Shown: positions 19,601 through 27,827 of the stretch, piece by piece
How the letters are laid out: the number at the start of each line of letters is the position of its first letter
Numbering within the stretch: the stretch's first letter is position 1
Source: DASWJZ01 sp963739005
Lineage (GTDB): Bacteria > Pseudomonadota > Alphaproteobacteria > Rhizobiales > Afifellaceae
NCBI GenBank assembly: GCA_963739005.1
Contig: CAVTYQ010000009.1
Location: forward strand, 124,001 to 188,000
Length of the DNA stretch: 64,000 nucleotides
Direction of reading: 5' to 3'
Notes under the pieces: generated by a model
Told to the model about the DNA's origin: nothing
Seen by the model: only the letters and a program-made list of their open reading frames with translations
Database searches by the model: none
Made by a program: the position numbers and the translations under genes

Positions 19601-22600
19601 CCGGTGGCGAATCCCGTCAATATTTGCGGCGTGCGCGTGCCGACCGCAACGGGGGTATTGCTGAGCGTCGCGACGTGCACCGTGCCGAACGTATCCGTGT
19701 CGGGAGCCGCATTGCCGTCGAGCGAGAAGTCGTGGAACGCCTGAGCCTCTTCGCCGCTCTGTCCCATCGCGAAGCCGCCGGCGCCGATCACGAAGTTCTC
19801 GGCATTCGGTCCGAAGAACTGGTTGGTTCCCGCATTCGGCCCGCCGAGCGTGGAGTAGGCGCCGCCGAGCGTCACCGAGCCTTGCGTCGCGTCGTCACGG
19901 TAGCTGCCGCGCCGGCCGCCGGTTGTGCCAAAGCCGAGGCCGTCGCCGGTATTGCTGAAGATGTCGGAAATGGAGACTCCAACGCCGCTGACCTGATCGA
20001 GGCCCGTTCCCTGGATCGTCAGCCAGGTCTGCAAAACACGCGGGGAGAAGTCGCCACCTGCCGCCGTGTCGGCGTTCACGACGTAAAGCGGCGTCGAGGT
20101 GTAGTTGGCCCCGCTGATCCAATCGAAGGCTGATACGTAAGTGTCCGTGTCGGCGTCATACACCTTGACGTTCTGCATGAACGGGACGGGGACGCCCTGA
20201 AGCGGGTCGGCGCTCAGATTGTAGGCGCGGACGCCGCCGCCGTCGAAGACGGTTGTCTGCCCGGGGATGATCGTCGTCGGAATGCCGGTGATGGCATAGA
20301 GCGGGTCGAACGGCCCCTCGCCGTCATAGTGGAGCAAATAGGCGGCGAACTCGCCCGGCCCGTAGTAGGCCGTGCCGGACAGGGTATCGCCGCCGTACGA
20401 GGTCGTGACGGGCACGGGCACCGGGGATGACGACGCCGTGAACAGGATCGGAAGCGAGAGTGTGCTCGCGTCGAGGGAGCCGGTGCCGGTGCTGTTGCCG
20501 CTGCCATTCGGGAAGGCAAAGGTGACGTTGATGGTCGTGTCGTTGCCGGTCTCTGCTTCGCCATTGCCTACAAGCCCGACGCGACCCGGGTACTGGACCC
20601 CGTCATCGTAGGTCGGCGTGTAGAACGCCCCCGCGGTCAGCACGCGGACGGGCAAGACGATCTGCGGCAATGCAGTCGACCCGCTACCAGTGTTGGCGCC
20701 GCCAAGAATGCCGGTCGCGTAGTAGTTCACCCCGGCAACGTTGAAGTTTCCGATGATGCCGGCGTTCGTGCTGGTGGAGCTGCTGACGATCGCGCCATTG
20801 ACGCTGCCGAGAAGCTGCGAGCCGGTGAGGTCACCGGCAAAGAGCGCCGCCGTGGGATTTCCGGGCCTGTCCACGATGCCGCCGAAGGTGCGGCCGTCGA
20901 ACGTGATCGCGATGTTGCCGTTGTTCTGGGCGAAGTTCCAGGTGAGGCTGACGTCGCCGCTCGCCACATACTGCGACTGGATCGGATTGTAGGGATGGGC
21001 GTCGTTCTGGTCGACGCTGATGACGCTGCCGATGACGCCGCCGGTGTAGGTGGCGGTGCCTGTCGCGCCCAGGCTGGCGTAGCTCTGCACGATGTTCCCG
21101 GCCACCCAGGAGCCGAGGTGTACGGCCATGTAGACGCTGTCGTCGGACGCGGGCGCGGCGGCAAAGGGAACCTGCGTCCCCCACCAGCCCCACTCGATGA
21201 AGCTGCAGCTCGCGCAGATCTGATACCCGGCGATCGGCACCGCGGAGCCGGCGACGAGATACGTGTTGGCGATGCCGTCCGTGCGCTGCTGAAGCGTGCC
21301 GCTTCCGACCGAGCTCGTGTTGGCGGTCGTCGCAACGGGCTCGCGCGCCGCATAGTAGTTGTCGTCGATGAAGGTCGAGCGGCTGCCGGAGCCACCGAAG
21401 CCGATCGCAAGCGAGCCGTCGCCTGCCGGGGTGACGCCGCCGAGGCTGATCGTGCCGCTGACCGCGTCATCGCTCGGCGTGAAGGTGATGGCGATGCCGC
21501 CTGTGCCAGGACCGCCTGAGGCCAGCTCTTTGGAGGCCGTGTAGTCGGTGCAGTCCTCGCCGGGCGACGCGCATCCGCCCTCGTGAAGAACGTCGACAAC
21601 GCCGGTCGCGAAGCCCGTCAATGTCCGCGCGGTACGCGTGCCGACCGTAACCGGGGTGTCGTCGAGGGTCGCCACGTGGACCGTGCCGAACGTCCCCTGA
21701 CCGGCGGGAACTGCGTCGCCGTCGAGCGAGAAGTCGTAGAACGCCGCGGCCGCCTGGCTTCCGTCACCGATCGCGTCGCCGCCGGTGCCGATCACGAAAT
21801 TCTCGGCGTTCGGCCCGAAGAACTGGTTCGCTCCCGGATTGGGCCCGCCGAGCGTGGAGTAGACGCCGCCGAGCGTCACCGAGCCTTGGCTCGCGTCGTC
21901 GCGATAACTGCCGCGGCGCCCGCCGGCCGTGCCAAAGCCGAGGCCGTCATTCGCATTGTTGAAGATAGTCGAGACGGAGACGCCGACGCCGCTGACCTGA
22001 GCGGTGCCCGTCCCCTGGATCGTCAGCCAGCTCTGCAGGACATGCGGCGAGAAGGACGCGTCGCTGGCGTCGGCATTCACCACGTAGAGCGGTGTCGAGG
22101 CGTAGCTGGCGCTATTCCAGGTGAAAGCCGCATCCGCCCGCATGAAGGGCACCGGGACGCCCTGGATCGCGTCGGCGGTCAGGTCGTAGGCGCGCACACC
22201 GCCGCCTTCGAACACGGTGTTGCCGACGCCCGGCACGATTGTCGTCGGGATTCCGGTGATGGCGTAGAACGGGTCGCCCGAATTGTCGGTGAGGAGATAG
22301 GCCGCGAATTCGCCCGCGCCCGAATAGGCGGTGCCGGTCAGGGGATTGCCGGTGCTGCCGAGCCAAGCCTGGCCGGCGGTGACGGCGTGGCTGGCGAAAT
22401 CGTTCGACAGGTAGATCGGCAGATGGAAGGCGGTCGCGCCGATCGTACCGTCCCCTGCCGTGTGGCCGGCGTTCAGCACCAGCGACGCAAGCTGGTCATG
22501 GCCAAACTCGCCGGTGCCGGCGCCGTTGCCGACGAGCCCGTGCGCGCCCGGATCCGAGACTGCGTTTTGATCGCCAAACGGCGTGTAGTTCGCGCCCGAG

Positions 22601-24600
22601 GTCAGCACGCGGAGGGGAAGAGCAAGCGTCGGCAGCGTTGTCGTGGCGCTCGCGTTGTTGATATTGCCGGCGACGATGATGCCGGTCGCCGAATAGTTCA
22701 CACCGTAGATGCCGAAGTCGCCGATGATGCCGGCATTCGTGCTCGCCGAGCTTCTGACGATCGCGCCGTTGACCGTGCCGGCGAGCTGCACGCCGAAGAC
22801 GTCGCCGGTAAAGATGCCGTTGGTCGCGGCGCCCGGCTTGCTGACGATACCGCCGAAGGTGCGGCCGTCGAAGCTGATGGCGATGTTGCCGCTATCGCTG
22901 CCGAAGTCCCAGGTCAGCCTTGCGCTGCCGCCGGCGACATACTGGCCGTAAGTCGGATCGGCGTAAGGCGCGCTGTCGCCGACAAAGCCCACGTTGAGCA
23001 CGGTGCCGACGACCTGGCCGGTATAGGTGGCGGTACCGGTGAGGGGGAGCGTGGCGTAGTTCGGAACGATGTCGCCCACGACCCAGGTGCCGAGATGGAC
23101 CGACTGCGTGAGCGACGGGTCGGCTGCGGTGCTCGTGCCAGCGAGATCGGGGCGGCTGCCCCACCAGCCCCATTCGATGAAGCTGCACGCACAGATCTGC
23201 GCGCCGTTCATGAAAGGGGCAGTGGCGTAGTTGAGCGCAACGGCGTCGGACGACACGAAATATGTGCCGGGCGACTGGTTCTGCAGGAGGACGAGCGACT
23301 GGCCGGCGTCGGTCGTTGCAAAAGTATTCGCTGGCGTGGCGCTCGAGCTAGCCGCAAACATGTTGTCGTCGATGTAGACGGAATTGCCCTGCGCGGCGTT
23401 GCCGAGCCCGCCGAAGGCGACGTGGAGGGCGCTAAGGAAAGACGTGCCGAAAGCGTCGTTGACGCCGATATTGCCGGCGAGGGTATTGCTGGGCGCGTCG
23501 AAGGAGACCGAGACACCGCTGCTCGACGCGCTGAATGTCGGAACCACCGAGTAGCCGACGCCGGCAAGCGCGTTCTCGACCATGCCGGTGCCGAAGCCGG
23601 TCAGCGTGCGCGTCGACTGCGCCGTCGACGGCGCCGTGTCGGAGACAAGGTTCGCGACGTGCACGGTGTTGAAGAGGGTCGGATCGGCCGGATCGTCGCC
23701 GAACGTGTCGTCCTTGGCGATGTTGGTGCTCAGGACGAAGTTGGTTCCGGTCGGACCGAAAACCTCGTTGCCGCCGCCCGGTCCGGGGACCGTGGTCAAA
23801 GGCCCATAGAGCAGAGTGGCGCTGTCGGTTGCGCTCGAGCGGTAGCTGCCCTGGCGATCGCTGCGGAAGCCGAGCGTGTTGCCGAGAGGCGAGGCGTCGT
23901 TGAGCGGATCGCTCGGAAGGTGGACGAAGTCGCCGTCGGTGACGCCGATGCCGCTCTGCTGATTGAGCCCCGTGCCGCTGATCTGCAGCCAGGCCTGCAG
24001 CATGCGCACGTCCTGCCCCGGCGCGGCGCCGGTTCCGATCGATGGGGAGTCGACCGTGTAGAAGTCGCTGACCGCCAGGTTGCTCGGGTTGGAGAAGTCG
24101 AGGACGCCGGATCGGAAGAACGGCACGGGTACGTTCTGGATGGGATCGACCGTAAACGCGTAGCGACGGACGCCGTCGCCCGTGAAGACCGTCGGGAAAT
24201 CCGTCGGGGCGCCGGAGAGCGCGTAGAAGGGATGCGGGAAGCTGTCGCCCGGCACATTGTAGAAGAGCTCGTAGAACGCGAAGCCGGTCCGCGAATAGGC
24301 GGTCCCGTTGAGGGTGCCGAACGGCGAGGAGGCGCCGCCAATTCCGTGGATCGTGTAGGTCTGATCGTTGTAGCCGGGGAGGGTGACGGTGCCGACGTTC
24401 GGAGCGCCATAGGTGCCTTGACCCGAGAAGAGCCGCGGCGTCGCGGTCGGCGAGAAGGTGATTACGACGTTCTGGTCGCTGGTGCCGCTGCCGACGAGCC
24501 CAGACTGCGCCGGCTTGTTGTTGTTGTTGCCGCTGCCCGTCGGGATCAGGACGCCGCCCGAGGTCAGGTAGGAACTGGGCGACGTCAGTATGCGAAGCGT
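13612..24600 (-). repeat. Tandem ~2-kb coding repeats within the giant gene
   Basis: Approximate units on the minus strand: 24600-22617, 22616-20657, 20656-18601, 18600-16577, 16576-14570, and a half unit 14569-13612. Unit starts are marked by L/VRVLTxG (RILTSP in the first); the EWGWWG-coding block recurs near 23160, 21180, 19175, 17120 and 15065, with the divergent KWGWWG copy near 14150. Spacing is 1.98 to 2.06 kb, then 0.9 kb. Units 2 to 5 are more similar to one another than to unit 1 or the half unit, which suggests internal amplification with older ends. Confidence 0.85.
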
Positions 24601-25386
24601 CTGCTTGAAGGTGAGGATCGTCGTGTCGTCCGCGTCGCCGGCCGTCGAGTCCCCTGTCTTCGAGCTCTTGTTCGTGTCCCCGTCGTCCCCGGTGCCGTCG
24701 GTGCTGCCGGCTTTCTTATCGACATCCTTTTCATCGACGTTGGCGCCGCCCTTCTGGGTGGACCGGCTTCCAATCTGGTTGGTTCCGACGGCCGCCATCT
24801 CCGGCGAGGTATCGACCACCGTGTAACCGCCGCTGCCGTCGGGGTAGACGGACTGACCGGCAGAGAACGTGGTGTTGCCGACACTGCACGCCCCGTAGAC
24901 GCAGTTCACGAGATTTTCGGGAACGCTGCTATCAACCTGTCCGGTCTGATTCAGGATGATGTCGGTCATGCCACCGCGCACGCCGACGGTACCGACCGGC
25001 GTATTGATGGTGGCGCCGCCGGTCTTGGAGGTGCGACCGCCGATGAACCGCAGCGCGCCCTTGGCCAGCGTCGCAGCGACCTGCGCCGTTCCAGCATCGG
25101 GATCGTAAACGAAGCTGTCGATGGTCAGGTCGGAGTTAGCGCCAACCGTGAAGGATGTGCCGTCGATAAGCAGGATGTTGACGAGGCCGTCCGGCCCGGT
25201 GACGATATGCTCGTTATGGATGACGCTGTCGCCGAGCGTGAGGGTGCGCCGAGACGCACCCGGCGCATCGCCTTCCGCCGACTGGTTCACGGCGGCCGTG
25301 ACGCCAACTTGTATGGCAGCGCCCGCGTCCCACGCAGGCAGAAGGAGCAGGCACGTCGAGCAAAGAAGTGCGATGCGTGAGTTCAA
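13612..25386 (-). CDS. Giant secreted FecR-domain protein with TbpB-like beta-barrel repeats (3,924 residues)
   Basis: A signal peptide (NSRIALLCSTCLLLLPAWDAGA) is followed by a FecR domain (about residues 45-145, with LIDGTSFTVGANSDLTIDSFVYDP), an Asp/Lys/Ser-rich linker (about 210-255), five repeats of 650-690 residues and a final half repeat ending IPPPPPPGM. Each repeat carries phrases such as FGPNAENFV, DDNxYAARE, FIEWGWWGT (preceded by CxxC in most copies), SFDGRTFGG and AGIIGNFxVxGVNYxATGI; the last resemble the transferrin-binding-protein-B beta-barrel. The C-terminal half repeat keeps a divergent copy, FMKWGWWGT. The 11.8-kb frame is uninterrupted. The frame begins at TTG 25410, but GGGGGGA five bases before TTG 25386 supports the later start. 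It lies downstream of a Slam-like outer-membrane protein and a small FecR protein, and is probably their surface-exposed cargo. Ligand unknown. Confidence 0.85.
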   Translation of the reverse strand: MNSRIALLCSTCLLLLPAWDAGAAIQVGVTAAVNQSAEGDAPGASRRTLTLGDSVIHNEHIVTGPDGLVNILLIDGTSFTVGANSDLTIDSFVYDPDAGTAQVAATLAKGALRFIGGRTSKTGGATINTPVGTVGVRGGMTDIILNQTGQVDSSVPENLVNCVYGACSVGNTTFSAGQSVYPDGSGGYTVVDTSPEMAAVGTNQIGSRSTQKGGANVDEKDVDKKAGSTDGTGDDGDTNKSSKTGDSTAGDADDTTILTFKQTLRILTSPSSYLTSGGVLIPTGSGNNNNKPAQSGLVGSGTSDQNVVITFSPTATPRLFSGQGTYGAPNVGTVTLPGYNDQTYTIHGIGGASSPFGTLNGTAYSRTGFAFYELFYNVPGDSFPHPFYALSGAPTDFPTVFTGDGVRRYAFTVDPIQNVPVPFFRSGVLDFSNPSNLAVSDFYTVDSPSIGTGAAPGQDVRMLQAWLQISGTGLNQQSGIGVTDGDFVHLPSDPLNDASPLGNTLGFRSDRQGSYRSSATDSATLLYGPLTTVPGPGGGNEVFGPTGTNFVLSTNIAKDDTFGDDPADPTLFNTVHVANLVSDTAPSTAQSTRTLTGFGTGMVENALAGVGYSVVPTFSASSSGVSVSFDAPSNTLAGNIGVNDAFGTSFLSALHVAFGGLGNAAQGNSVYIDDNMFAASSSATPANTFATTDAGQSLVLLQNQSPGTYFVSSDAVALNYATAPFMNGAQICACSFIEWGWWGSRPDLAGTSTAADPSLTQSVHLGTWVVGDIVPNYATLPLTGTATYTGQVVGTVLNVGFVGDSAPYADPTYGQYVAGGSARLTWDFGSDSGNIAISFDGRTFGGIVSKPGAATNGIFTGDVFGVQLAGTVNGAIVRSSASTNAGIIGDFGIYGVNYSATGIIVAGNINNASATTTLPTLALPLRVLTSGANYTPFGDQNAVSDPGAHGLVGNGAGTGEFGHDQLASLVLNAGHTAGDGTIGATAFHLPIYLSNDFASHAVTAGQAWLGSTGNPLTGTAYSGAGEFAAYLLTDNSGDPFYAITGIPTTIVPGVGNTVFEGGGVRAYDLTADAIQGVPVPFMRADAAFTWNSASYASTPLYVVNADASDASFSPHVLQSWLTIQGTGTAQVSGVGVSVSTIFNNANDGLGFGTAGGRRGSYRDDASQGSVTLGGVYSTLGGPNPGANQFFGPNAENFVIGTGGDAIGDGSQAAAAFYDFSLDGDAVPAGQGTFGTVHVATLDDTPVTVGTRTARTLTGFATGVVDVLHEGGCASPGEDCTDYTASKELASGGPGTGGIAITFTPSDDAVSGTISLGGVTPAGDGSLAIGFGGSGSRSTFIDDNYYAAREPVATTANTSSVGSGTLQQRTDGIANTYLVAGSAVPIAGYQICASCSFIEWGWWGTQVPFAAAPASDDSVYMAVHLGSWVAGNIVQSYASLGATGTATYTGGVIGSVISVDQNDAHPYNPIQSQYVASGDVSLTWNFAQNNGNIAITFDGRTFGGIVDRPGNPTAALFAGDLTGSQLLGSVNGAIVSSSTSTNAGIIGNFNVAGVNYYATGILGGANTGSGSTALPQIVLPVRVLTAGAFYTPTYDDGVQYPGRVGLVGNGEAETGNDTTINVTFAFPNGSGNSTGTGSLDASTLSLPILFTASSSPVPVPVTTSYGGDTLSGTAYYGPGEFAAYLLHYDGEGPFDPLYAITGIPTTIIPGQTTVFDGGGVRAYNLSADPLQGVPVPFMQNVKVYDADTDTYVSAFDWISGANYTSTPLYVVNADTAAGGDFSPRVLQTWLTIQGTGLDQVSGVGVSISDIFSNTGDGLGFGTTGGRRGSYRDDATQGSVTLGGAYSTLGGPNAGTNQFFGPNAENFVIGAGGFAMGQSGEEAQAFHDFSLDGNAAPDTDTFGTVHVATLSNTPVAVGTRTPQILTGFATGVVDVLYESGCTPGGDCTDYRRSTSLASAGPDTGGIAITFTPQTDGLNGTITVNGVTAAGNGSLAIGFGGPYGRSTFIDDNYYAAREPDATTVNTASVGGDTLQQRTDRVANTYLVAGSAVPIAGYEICASCDFIEWGWWGTQVPFAAATDSPDSVYAAVHLGSWVAGNIAASHDALDAAAASLSIGSATYTGGVIGSVVSIGPNDVSGPYNPIISQYVASGTVSLTWNFGARDGNIAISFDGRTFGGVVNDPGTSGGAFFAGDLYGSAEHSSQLTGSVSGAIVQNQINGNNILNAGIIGNFSVTGVNYSATGILGGANVGNAAATTALPQIVLPVRVLTAGDSYASVNNGTVNNPGHVGLVGNSGGDVSNDRTIDVTFDFPGADHRSDGTGTIDTLDDLSLPILFTATSFHAPVVGASFNNASLLDDLLTGEAYYGPGEFAAYLLTDSANNPFYAVTGISTTIIPGQTTVFDGGGVRAYALSPDAIQGIPVPFMQDVQVLDGEDYASAFLWNGADYNSTPLYVVNADTAATHDFSPHVLQTWLTIQGTGIDQVSGVGVFTSDIFNRADDGLGFGTAGGRRGSYRADAALISVSDGGAISTLGPGGDNAGASQFYGPNAENFVIGTGGFELGDNGEEAQSFKDFSLDGSAVPDTTFGTVHVATLTATPANVGTTRTDRTLTGGFSAGVVDVLTKTGCLGDNCDSYDRAFALARSAADGSGINIAFDPTHDALGGQLTVNGVTPTGTGWLSVAFGGSGGGKSTFVDDNIYAARESDDPDQTTASIDGETTLHQPVGNNANTYLVSGDAVPIDGFTACDACSFIEWGWWGTHEQFATTGNDGVIMDTHLGTWVSGDIVQDYGDFATAGVTGTATYSGHVIGNVVLIDQNEYDDPRNPIVYQYVASGSVNLTWNFGPHDGVIAINFDGKTFGGTVSGLGTGPALFAGDLYGSQLLGSVSGAIVSNIDHTTGATLQVNAGIIGNFNVTGANYYATGILVGATGGPGATLASIVLPTRVLTAGAFYTPDGGNQGIANPGSVGLVGNGSGEGEDGNDHTIDVAFAFPSSDGSSSGNATFDAHTLTLPIVFTNSSLPPVSITADYDSGVLTGKAYYGPGDFAAYMLTDGSGDPVYALTGIPTTIIPGQTTVFDGGGVRAYSLSQDVVQNIPVPFMRQVTGFDWSGWTSDPDVNGSTQYASTPLYVVNEHDDTGFSPHVLQTWLAISGSGADQVSGIGVAVSTIYNDPADGIGFGLNAGRRGSFSSNAMYTPATMGGGYSTMAGADASANQFFGPNAENFVVGTGGFSNGDTAADQPSAQAVGDWSLGDNPDAGVQYGTVHVATLVDDNVDIGSRTARTLSGFTAGLVDVAHQTGCSAPGTNCDDWDLTQTLAKGGPQDSQGITISFDPTHDRLGGTLAVDGVTSDGSGSLTLGFGRVAGQDSGEGKSTFIDDNIYAARELAYPLDTSAIVDGMTINQRLGDQANTYVVSSDAVALYNPAFMGGAPFCSACDFIEWGWWGTTVQFAAAVDSPNSYFMSTHLGTWVAGDLTAGFDILPEFGLAHYSGHAVGTVLANVGDASLQYVAGGDFDFTWDFGHRSGVVAINKFDGRDFGGVVVDNMAAFAGFSGSLFGSGLTGTAEGAFVNNGGFLGGGVIGNFGVAGASYSATGIFLGANVPLPASVGQLLASQTITGFAAGFADGNVDGAPDTVSPVALQGSISISFTGGAPGSVIGTVEVSDGAPSPSWAVSSDFGGSDASVYVDDDNFAAVAPSTPTGSATVAGHTATHSAPTKPSTYVASANTVSHADVTAPDASCADCSFMKWGWWGTQVQGTSGDSHEVQASTHLGTWVAGAVSTQGAAEERFSATIEDTATYRGGAVGAVSNNGAQYAASGTMETTWNFGSRDGHFQVDNFDQRSFGGAINAPGQAGDNPTGSATFSGNSLAVTAAGGPPTGSGSVSGAFVSDGSAAAQGVIGSFGVNDGGGWSATGAFMGELIPPPPPPGM

Positions 25387-25422
25387 TGCAGTCCCCCCGC
25401 GTGCATGCAATCAGCTAATTCA

Positions 25423-26172
25423 TCAGAATAACAGGACAAACGGCCACGTATAGGCCGCAACGCGCCCAAATTTTAAGCAAAAGTTAACCGTCGCAACTAT
25501 CCCGTGCGGCGGGAAATCTATCGCGCCGCCCGCAGAACCAGTGCGCTGATAGGAAAGCCGCGCCTGCATCTCGGCATTCCACTCACTGGGAGTCTTGCGA
25601 ACCGACGCGCTTCCGCCGCCCGCAGCAGGCACGATCGAATAGCCGGCCGCGTGGACGCTCGCGAGGGACGCAGAGCCTCGGCTGAGCGTCATCGACCCGC
25701 CGTAGAGCATGTCGAAATGGGGAGGGGCTTTCGGCGCCCCCAACCATAGCTCGACGCCGGCCGACTGCACCCCGACGGTGCCGAAAGGCGTGGCGAGCGA
25801 CACGCCGCCGGGGGTTTTCGACGTGCTGCCGCCGATGAAGCGGAAGGCGCCGCGCTTCAAGGTGGCAGAGATCGTGGCGTGCGACTTCGCCGGGTCAAAG
25901 ACGAAGGAGTCGACGGTGACCTCCGACTCCGGCCCGAGCGTCAGCGCCGTGCCGTCTGGGAAAAGGAGTTGCAGCAGGCCGCCGGCGTCGGTGGCGACCG
26001 TCTTCCCGTGGACCTCATTCTCCTGGAAGGTGATGGTCTTCGGTGGACCTTGCTGCGCGGCCTGCGCGACGACGATTTCAAGCGTCGCGCCCGCACGCGA
26101 TGGCAGGGCCACCGCGAACACAAGACCGAACGCAACGGCGACGGCGAACACGCTTCGGCGCGGCCCGCCCAT
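25423..26172 (-). CDS. Small FecR-domain secreted protein
   Basis: 249 residues: signal peptide (RRSVFAVAVAFGLVFAVAL...), then one FecR domain whose core (LLFPDGTALTLGPESEVTVDSFVFDP, GAFRFIGGSTSKTPGG, TPFGTVGV; written here as separate pieces) closely parallels the FecR domain of the giant protein next door. A C-terminal 90-residue part is unassigned. The frame is open far upstream, but ATG 26172 lies one base after the stop of the outer-membrane gene, so the two are translationally coupled. Domain sharing and coupling suggest an accessory factor of the same export or surface-display system rather than an iron sigma regulator; no sigma or TonB receptor gene is nearby. Confidence 0.75.
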   Translation of the reverse strand: MGGPRRSVFAVAVAFGLVFAVALPSRAGATLEIVVAQAAQQGPPKTITFQENEVHGKTVATDAGGLLQLLFPDGTALTLGPESEVTVDSFVFDPAKSHATISATLKRGAFRFIGGSTSKTPGGVSLATPFGTVGVQSAGVELWLGAPKAPPHFDMLYGGSMTLSRGSASLASVHAAGYSIVPAAGGGSASVRKTPSEWNAEMQARLSYQRTGSAGGAIDFPPHGIVATVNFCLKFGRVAAYTWPFVLLF

Positions 26173-26173
26173 C

Positions 26174-27568
26174 CTAGAACCTCTTGGCGATGGCGACGGA
26201 GCCGTGGATGTTCTCGTAGATGCGGGTGTCGTAGTTGGAATCGACACTGCGATAGCCGCTCTGCGCCTGCAGGCCCCAGCCGTCGCGGAATGGGATATTG
26301 AAGGTACCGACGACGTATCTCTCCTTGTCCCACTCGGCCTCGTCCGAGAAGGTCTCGTCGGGCCCGTCATAGTCACGGCGCAGGAAGCCGCCGGTCACGC
26401 CGAACGTCCATTTGTCAGGCTGCTTGGCAATCGGATTGAAGGCGAGCACCCAGCCGGCCGACCCGCCCCATTGCCAGACGTCGAGATAGTCACGCCAGGT
26501 AATGCGCCGCTCGCCTTCGACGGCAGCGAAGATCGCGAACCGGTCGCTCAGCTGCTGCTGCACGCGCGCGGTCCCGTCAATGCGGTGGCCGGTGCGGAGA
26601 TCGGTCGTCGGCCGAAGTTCGGAATTCTCATATTGCTCGCGCCGGTATTCCTCCTGGATCTGGAGCTGGGTGCGTGGCGTCAGAAGCGTTGTGAAGGTCG
26701 AACCGGCGCCGGCCGAGCCGAGATAGGGTTCGTCGGCCAGCATGATGCCGGTCAGAATGCCATAGAACCCGAGCGCCGTGTTCTTCATGCCGAAGCGCTG
26801 CAGGTCGAAAAGCGGGCCGATCTTCAGCTCCGCCAGCATGGTGTCGATGTCGTGGCGCTTCTTGTACCAGGCGCCGTAGGTTGCGAGGTTGACGTTGAGC
26901 CGGTCGCCCTGATTCTGCAGGTCTTGCGAGTAGTTGAAATTGGCGGCGACGAAGGTGTTGAAGTCGGGCACGCCGGTTGCGTTCTCGTCGAGCTGGAAGG
27001 GGAGCCCACCGATCGTCACGGTTCCGCCGGTCGGCGCGGAGTTGGCGTTGGTCTGGTAGCGGAGGCCGGTCATGATCGAGCCGTGGAAGGAATAGCCCTT
27101 CGTCTGCTCGTTGATCGCCGCAAGGTAGGGGTCGACGCGCGTCTTCACCACGGCCGGGACGTTGGGCGCTTTCAGCGCCTGCTCAAAATACGACCGCGCG
27201 GTCTCGTAGGCGCCGAGTCGGAAGTAGAGCACGCCGAGTTCGAGCTGCAGGCGCGGCAGGCCGGGCGCGAAGATGAGCATGCGCTCCAAAGTGGCGATCG
27301 CCGCCTCCACATCGCCGACGCGGGCGGAAAGGCCCGCATATTCGAATGCGACGTCGAGATTGGTCGGGTTGGCCAGCATTTGCTGGAAGAGCGTTTTCCG
27401 CCGCGCCTGGAGCTGATCGAGTTCCGCAGCGGTCGGCGCGCTCGTGGAGGCGGGCGTCGCCGACGGGCTGCCGGCATCGCTCAATTCCTGCGCGCGCGCG
27501 CAGGCTGCCGCAAAAACCGCAGCGAAAACAACCGCATAGAGAGCCGGTCGCCAGCTCCAGCGATGCAT
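26174..27568 (-). CDS. TPR plus beta-barrel outer-membrane protein, Slam-like (DUF560 type)
   Basis: 464 residues. Signal peptide to about residue 27; an alpha-helical TPR-type region at about 35-150 (EYAGLSARVGDVEAAIATLE, ELGVLYFRLGAYETARSYFE); then some 300 residues of alternating amphipathic strands ending in phenylalanine (SVAIAKRF), as expected for a C-terminal outer-membrane barrel. Length and order match surface lipoprotein assembly modulators (Slam, type XI secretion), which move TbpB-like proteins to the cell surface. GGGG before ATG 27568 supports the start (TTG 27583 is the alternative). First gene of the operon with the two FecR proteins. Slam identity is inferred from architecture and context. 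Confidence 0.65.
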   Translation of the reverse strand: MHRWSWRPALYAVVFAAVFAAACARAQELSDAGSPSATPASTSAPTAAELDQLQARRKTLFQQMLANPTNLDVAFEYAGLSARVGDVEAAIATLERMLIFAPGLPRLQLELGVLYFRLGAYETARSYFEQALKAPNVPAVVKTRVDPYLAAINEQTKGYSFHGSIMTGLRYQTNANSAPTGGTVTIGGLPFQLDENATGVPDFNTFVAANFNYSQDLQNQGDRLNVNLATYGAWYKKRHDIDTMLAELKIGPLFDLQRFGMKNTALGFYGILTGIMLADEPYLGSAGAGSTFTTLLTPRTQLQIQEEYRREQYENSELRPTTDLRTGHRIDGTARVQQQLSDRFAIFAAVEGERRITWRDYLDVWQWGGSAGWVLAFNPIAKQPDKWTFGVTGGFLRRDYDGPDETFSDEAEWDKERYVVGTFNIPFRDGWGLQAQSGYRSVDSNYDTRIYENIHGSVAIAKRF

Positions 27569-27827
27569 CGACAGCGCCCCCAATAACGCCCTTAATCTAT
27601 CAGTTGAGCGATCTTCTTCCGGACCGCCGAAGTTGTTCTGTACACAAGAGAATATTTCTCGAAAGAATGCTGGCCCGGCGATGGGATGTAAAGGCGAGGG
27701 AGCTCGCTAAACTCAATCCGCAGCGGGATTCTTCGCCGTTGCATGCAAATCGGGGAGAGGTGTTGTAAATCCGCCCCACAAAAACTCGCCCCGTAGGCTA
27801 AGCGATGCCGTCTCCGCGCGAGCGCAC

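Noticed and set aside
13612..24600. Regularly recurring short blocks that look like an interspaced array
   Set aside because: They are about 2 kb apart and encode the same protein motif, so they are coding repeats, not CRISPR.
21583..25380. A 1,265-codon open frame on the plus strand
   Set aside because: It lies wholly antisense to the giant repeat gene, is Arg/Ala/Gly/Val-rich, has no domain pattern, and arises because GC-rich repeats leave the opposite frame open.
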